From NCBI RefSeq assembly GCF_026151165.2, contig NZ_CP117849.1, positions 2,542,001 through 2,606,000 of the forward strand: a stretch of DNA of 64,000 bases. Direction: 5' to 3'. The notes under the pieces were generated by a model. That model was not told the DNA's origin, ran no database searches, and saw only the letters and a program-made list of their open reading frames with translations. Each line of letters begins with the position of its first letter. The stretch's first letter is position 1. Source of the DNA: Cryobacterium sp. SO2 (GTDB lineage: Bacteria; Actinomycetota; Actinomycetes; Actinomycetales; Microbacteriaceae). Made by a program: the position numbers and the translations under genes. Positions 61,334-64,000 of the stretch are shown piece after piece.

Positions 61334-62989
61334 ATGCACGGGTGGAGCATTGCACGCCGGCTTTTCCTCGCCCACTTCGTGTTCATCGTCGTGCTGGCGG
61401 TGTTCGTCGGGACGGCGTCTTTCGTTGATGCCCGCGACCGCGGCTACTCCGAGACGGCCGACCGGATGCTCGCTGTCGCGGCCGCGATCGCCGACAGTCC
61501 GCTGGTGGTCACCGCGGCGCAGTCACCGGACCCCACGGCGGCCCTGCAGGCGTACACCCTCGAGGTGACCGAACACGCCGAGCTGGACTTCATCACGATC
61601 ATGAGCCCGGCCGGCATCCGATGGACGCACCCGGATGCGGGCGAGATCGGCCGGCACTACATCGGCAAGACGGCCCCTGCCGTGGCCGGAACACCGTTCA
61701 CCGAGGTGACCAGCGGCACGCTGGGCCCGTCGGTGCGCGCCGTCGTTCCCATCGTCGACCCCGACGGCACCGTGGTGGGCCTGGTGGCAGCCGGGGTGAA
61801 GACCAGCAACCTGCAGATCGCGCTCAACGCCCGCCTCCCCGCCATCCTGGCGCTCGCGCTGGCACTGCTGCTGGCCGGGTCGGTGGCCACCTGGCTGCTC
61901 GGCCGCTATCTGCGCCGGGTCACCCTCGGCTGGGGCCCGGAGGAGCTCGCGCAGCTCTTCGTCTACAACGATTCGGTGCTGCACTCCGTGCGGGAAGGGC
62001 TTGTGCTCGTCGACCGCAAGGGCGACATCGTGCTCTACAACGACCAGGCCGCGCAGCTGCTCGGGATCCCGTCCCGGCAAGGCTCCAGGTCCGGTGCCGC
62101 CGCGCCGGCGATCGCCGATCTCGACCTCCCGCCCAGCCTCGCCGAGCTGCTGGCCAGCGGGCGCACAGCGCAGGACGAGGTGCATCTCACCGACACCCGG
62201 GTGCTCGTGGTGAGCCAGGAACCGGCGGTGCCCACTCCGAGCCGGGTGCGCAGCCGCACCACCCCGATGGGCACCGTCACCACCATCCGCGATCACACCG
62301 ACCTCGAGTCGCTCGGCACCGAGCTGGCGTCGATGCGCACCCTCTCGGATGCACTGCGCGCCCAGACCCATGAGCACGCGAACCGCCTGCACACCATCGT
62401 GTCGCTGATGGAGCTCGGCCGGAGCGCGGAGGCGTTGGAGTTCGCGACCAGGGACATGGCTGTGAGCCAGCACCTGACCGACGAGATGATCGGTTCGGTG
62501 GATGAGCCTGTGATCGGTGCCCTCCTGGTGGGCAAATTCGCCCAGGCCGGCGAGTTGGGCGTGCAGCTGACCGTGGACTCCGCCGGCACCCTGGCGGACT
62601 CCGGACTGTCGGTGCAGGACCTGGTGACGGTGCTGGGCAACCTGGTGGACAACGCCCTCGATGCCGCCGCCGGAGGCGAGCCTCCTCGACGCGTGGATGT
62701 GGCCATCCGCACCGTCTCGGCCGCCCCGGCCCCGCCCGTCGTGGTGATCGAGGTCGCCGACACCGGTCGCGGAGTCGACCCCGACGAGCTCGGCCAGGTG
62801 TTCACGCTCGGGCACAGCACGAAAGACCCGGGCCGGTACGGGCGCGGCCTGGGCCTGGCACTGGTGCGCCAGGCGGTGAACCGGCTCGGCGGCAGCCTCA
62901 CCGTGACGCGGCGCATCGGCGCCGTGTTCACCGTGACGATTCCGCTGCATGCGCCAGCCGCCGAGCCACAGGTGACGCCGAATGCTTGA
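61334..62989 (+). CDS. CitA/DcuS-type sensor histidine kinase
   Basis: 551 aa from ATG 61334 (GTG 61325 or 61292 possible). TM1 (about 7-29), a periplasmic Cache/PAS sensor (30-165), TM2 (about 170-193), a cytoplasmic PAS domain (210-330), then the SPOB-like dimerisation helix with phospho-His in THEHANRLHTI and an HATPase with NLVDNALDA, DTGRGVD and GRGLGLALV. Senses citrate or C4-dicarboxylates in this family. Overlaps the regulator gene by 8 nt. Confidence 0.93.
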   Translation: MHGWSIARRLFLAHFVFIVVLAVFVGTASFVDARDRGYSETADRMLAVAAAIADSPLVVTAAQSPDPTAALQAYTLEVTEHAELDFITIMSPAGIRWTHPDAGEIGRHYIGKTAPAVAGTPFTEVTSGTLGPSVRAVVPIVDPDGTVVGLVAAGVKTSNLQIALNARLPAILALALALLLAGSVATWLLGRYLRRVTLGWGPEELAQLFVYNDSVLHSVREGLVLVDRKGDIVLYNDQAAQLLGIPSRQGSRSGAAAPAIADLDLPPSLAELLASGRTAQDEVHLTDTRVLVVSQEPAVPTPSRVRSRTTPMGTVTTIRDHTDLESLGTELASMRTLSDALRAQTHEHANRLHTIVSLMELGRSAEALEFATRDMAVSQHLTDEMIGSVDEPVIGALLVGKFAQAGELGVQLTVDSAGTLADSGLSVQDLVTVLGNLVDNALDAAAGGEPPRRVDVAIRTVSAAPAPPVVVIEVADTGRGVDPDELGQVFTLGHSTKDPGRYGRGLGLALVRQAVNRLGGSLTVTRRIGAVFTVTIPLHAPAAEPQVTPNA

Positions 62990-63722
62990 CCAGGAAAGCA
63001 CGCCGGCCGTGGACGCATCCGACCGGTCGGTGATCCAGGTTCTCATCGTCGAAGACGAACCGCTCACCGCCGAGGCACACGCGGCCTATCTGCAGCGGCT
63101 GCCCGGGTTCGAGCACGCCGGAACCGCCGGCACTGGCCAGTCGGCCATCCGCCTGGTTGCCGAAGCCGCGACCACCGGCTCCCCCGTCGACCTGGTGCTG
63201 ATGGACATGAACCTGCCCGACCTGCACGGCCTGGATGTGTCCCGCCGGCTGCGGGCCGCGAATCTCGAGTGCGACATCATCGCGATCACGGCCATCCGAG
63301 ACCTGCAGGTGGTGCGCGGCGCCATCTCGGCCGGGGTGGTGCAGTACCTGATCAAGCCGTTCACTTACGCCACCTTCGCCCAGAAGCTCACCACCTACCG
63401 GGAGTTCCACCGCCAACTCGGCGAGCGCTCACGGGTGACCAGCCAGGCGGATGTCGACCAGGCGTTCAACAGTCTGCGCACCCCCACGCCGATCACCCTG
63501 CCCAAGGGCCTCGCGGAGGGCACCCTGGCAGGGGTGACCGAGTTCCTCAAGGCGCGCAGCGCCCCGGTGTCGGCGGCCGAGCTCACCGACGAGCTCGGCA
63601 TCTCCCGGGTCACCGCCCGCCGCTACCTGGAGCACCTCGCCGAGGACGGTTCGGTGTTGCGCTCCCCCCGATACGGCACCCCGGGCCGCCCCGAAAACGA
63701 GTACACCTGGCGGCGCGACTAG
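62982..63722 (+). CDS. CitB/DcuR-type response regulator
   Basis: 246 aa. Receiver domain (about 18-140) with phospho-acceptor Asp in LVLMDMNLPD, acidic pair VEDEP and Lys in IKPFTYA; C-terminal HTH (VSAAELTDELGISRVTARRYLEHL) of the CitB type. Partner of the upstream kinase; dctA is the likely target. Its TAG shares the palindrome CTAG with the convergent GNAT stop. Confidence 0.93.
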   Translation: MLDQESTPAVDASDRSVIQVLIVEDEPLTAEAHAAYLQRLPGFEHAGTAGTGQSAIRLVAEAATTGSPVDLVLMDMNLPDLHGLDVSRRLRAANLECDIIAITAIRDLQVVRGAISAGVVQYLIKPFTYATFAQKLTTYREFHRQLGERSRVTSQADVDQAFNSLRTPTPITLPKGLAEGTLAGVTEFLKARSAPVSAAELTDELGISRVTARRYLEHLAEDGSVLRSPRYGTPGRPENEYTWRRD

Positions 63723-64000
63723 CGGAGCCGAGGCGGCGCCTCCAGGTACACATCGATCGGGTCTTGGCGGTCGACGACGAACCCGTTGCGCTCATAGAGC
63801 GTTCGCGCTGGGCTGCCCTGCAGCACATTCAGCCGGAATGGCCGGGTATCACCTTGGGTGGCCATGATCTCCCGGAGCACCTGCCCGCCGATCCCCCGGC
63901 CCTGCTGCGCGGGCTGCAGATAGAAGTGTTCGATCCACAGGGCGTCCGTTTCCGGCCGCACAGCGATGAGCCCGGCGCTCGCACCGTCGACGGTGATGAC
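63719..64000 (-). CDS. GNAT N-acetyltransferase, 5' end outside window
   Basis: The frame is open from the right edge (no stop before 64000), so the 93 or so visible residues are the C-terminal part. The acetyl-CoA-binding motif reads IEHFYLQPAQQGRGIGGQVL (Q/R-x-x-G-x-G/A), followed by LNVLQGSPARTLYERNGF. The GTG at 63961 lies inside the domain and is not the start. Substrate unknown. Confidence 0.85.
   Translation of the reverse strand, partial: VITVDGASAGLIAVRPETDALWIEHFYLQPAQQGRGIGGQVLREIMATQGDTRPFRLNVLQGSPARTLYERNGFVVDRQDPIDVYLEAPPRLR

Overview
The window comes from a high-GC actinobacterium, most likely Microbacteriaceae (a Cryobacterium-like genus is a guess). The basis is SCO6880- and DUF4913-type conjugation genes, a tRNA-Gln without an encoded CCA, GTG/TTG starts, several leaderless starts and a serA/leuB/ilv/gltX biosynthetic neighbourhood. 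It has two parts.

Positions 1-22998 are the integrase-proximal part of an integrative conjugative element (ICE) inserted at the 3' end of tRNA-Gln(CTG) (22999-23070, minus). A plus-strand transfer operon (303-16120) encodes an ArdC-like protein with an HExxH motif, a primase-polymerase, a ParB-like protein, a VirB8/TcpC-like protein, an M23 cell-wall hydrolase, two paralogous small membrane proteins, a VirB6/TrbL-like channel, a split VirB4 (SCO6880 protein plus ATPase), DprA, a VirD4/TraG coupling protein, an SSB-like protein and a DUF4913 protein. Excisionase and tyrosine integrase (21410-22802, minus) sit beside the tRNA. The distal end and any relaxase lie left of base 1. Upstream of the ArdC-like gene is a phased array of TTGAGCATGCTCAA-type palindromes, next to the start of a divergent gene cut by the window edge.

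Between the transfer operon and the integrase is a minus-strand cargo module (16378-21139) of visibly lower GC. An OLD-family ATPase/TOPRIM nuclease (655 aa) is coupled by an ATGA overlap to an 883-aa PHP-SMC-like ABC ATPase whose first PHP metal-binding motif is degenerate. A possible 49-92 aa protein precedes the OLD gene, again with an ATGA overlap. This is the best candidate for an undescribed anti-phage or plasmid-conflict system.

Positions 23000-64000 are chromosomal. First come tRNA-Gln, a thioredoxin-reductase-like flavoprotein and gltX. An insertion-like block follows: LysR/aminotransferase, a DJ-1-family protein, an MDR oxidoreductase with a divergent TetR, and a tandem-repeat array. 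Branched-chain and serine biosynthesis comes next (FAH hydrolase, ilvE, leuB, serA, ilvC, ilvN, ilvB, ilvD), then a fused trehalose synthase/phosphatase, an anion permease, a GH15 hydrolase, the BioYMN biotin ECF transporter, a flavodoxin, a glycine betaine ABC importer, DctA with a divergent CitA/CitB-type two-component system, and a partial GNAT. Several convergent gene ends carry nested hairpins, two of which are copies of one element.
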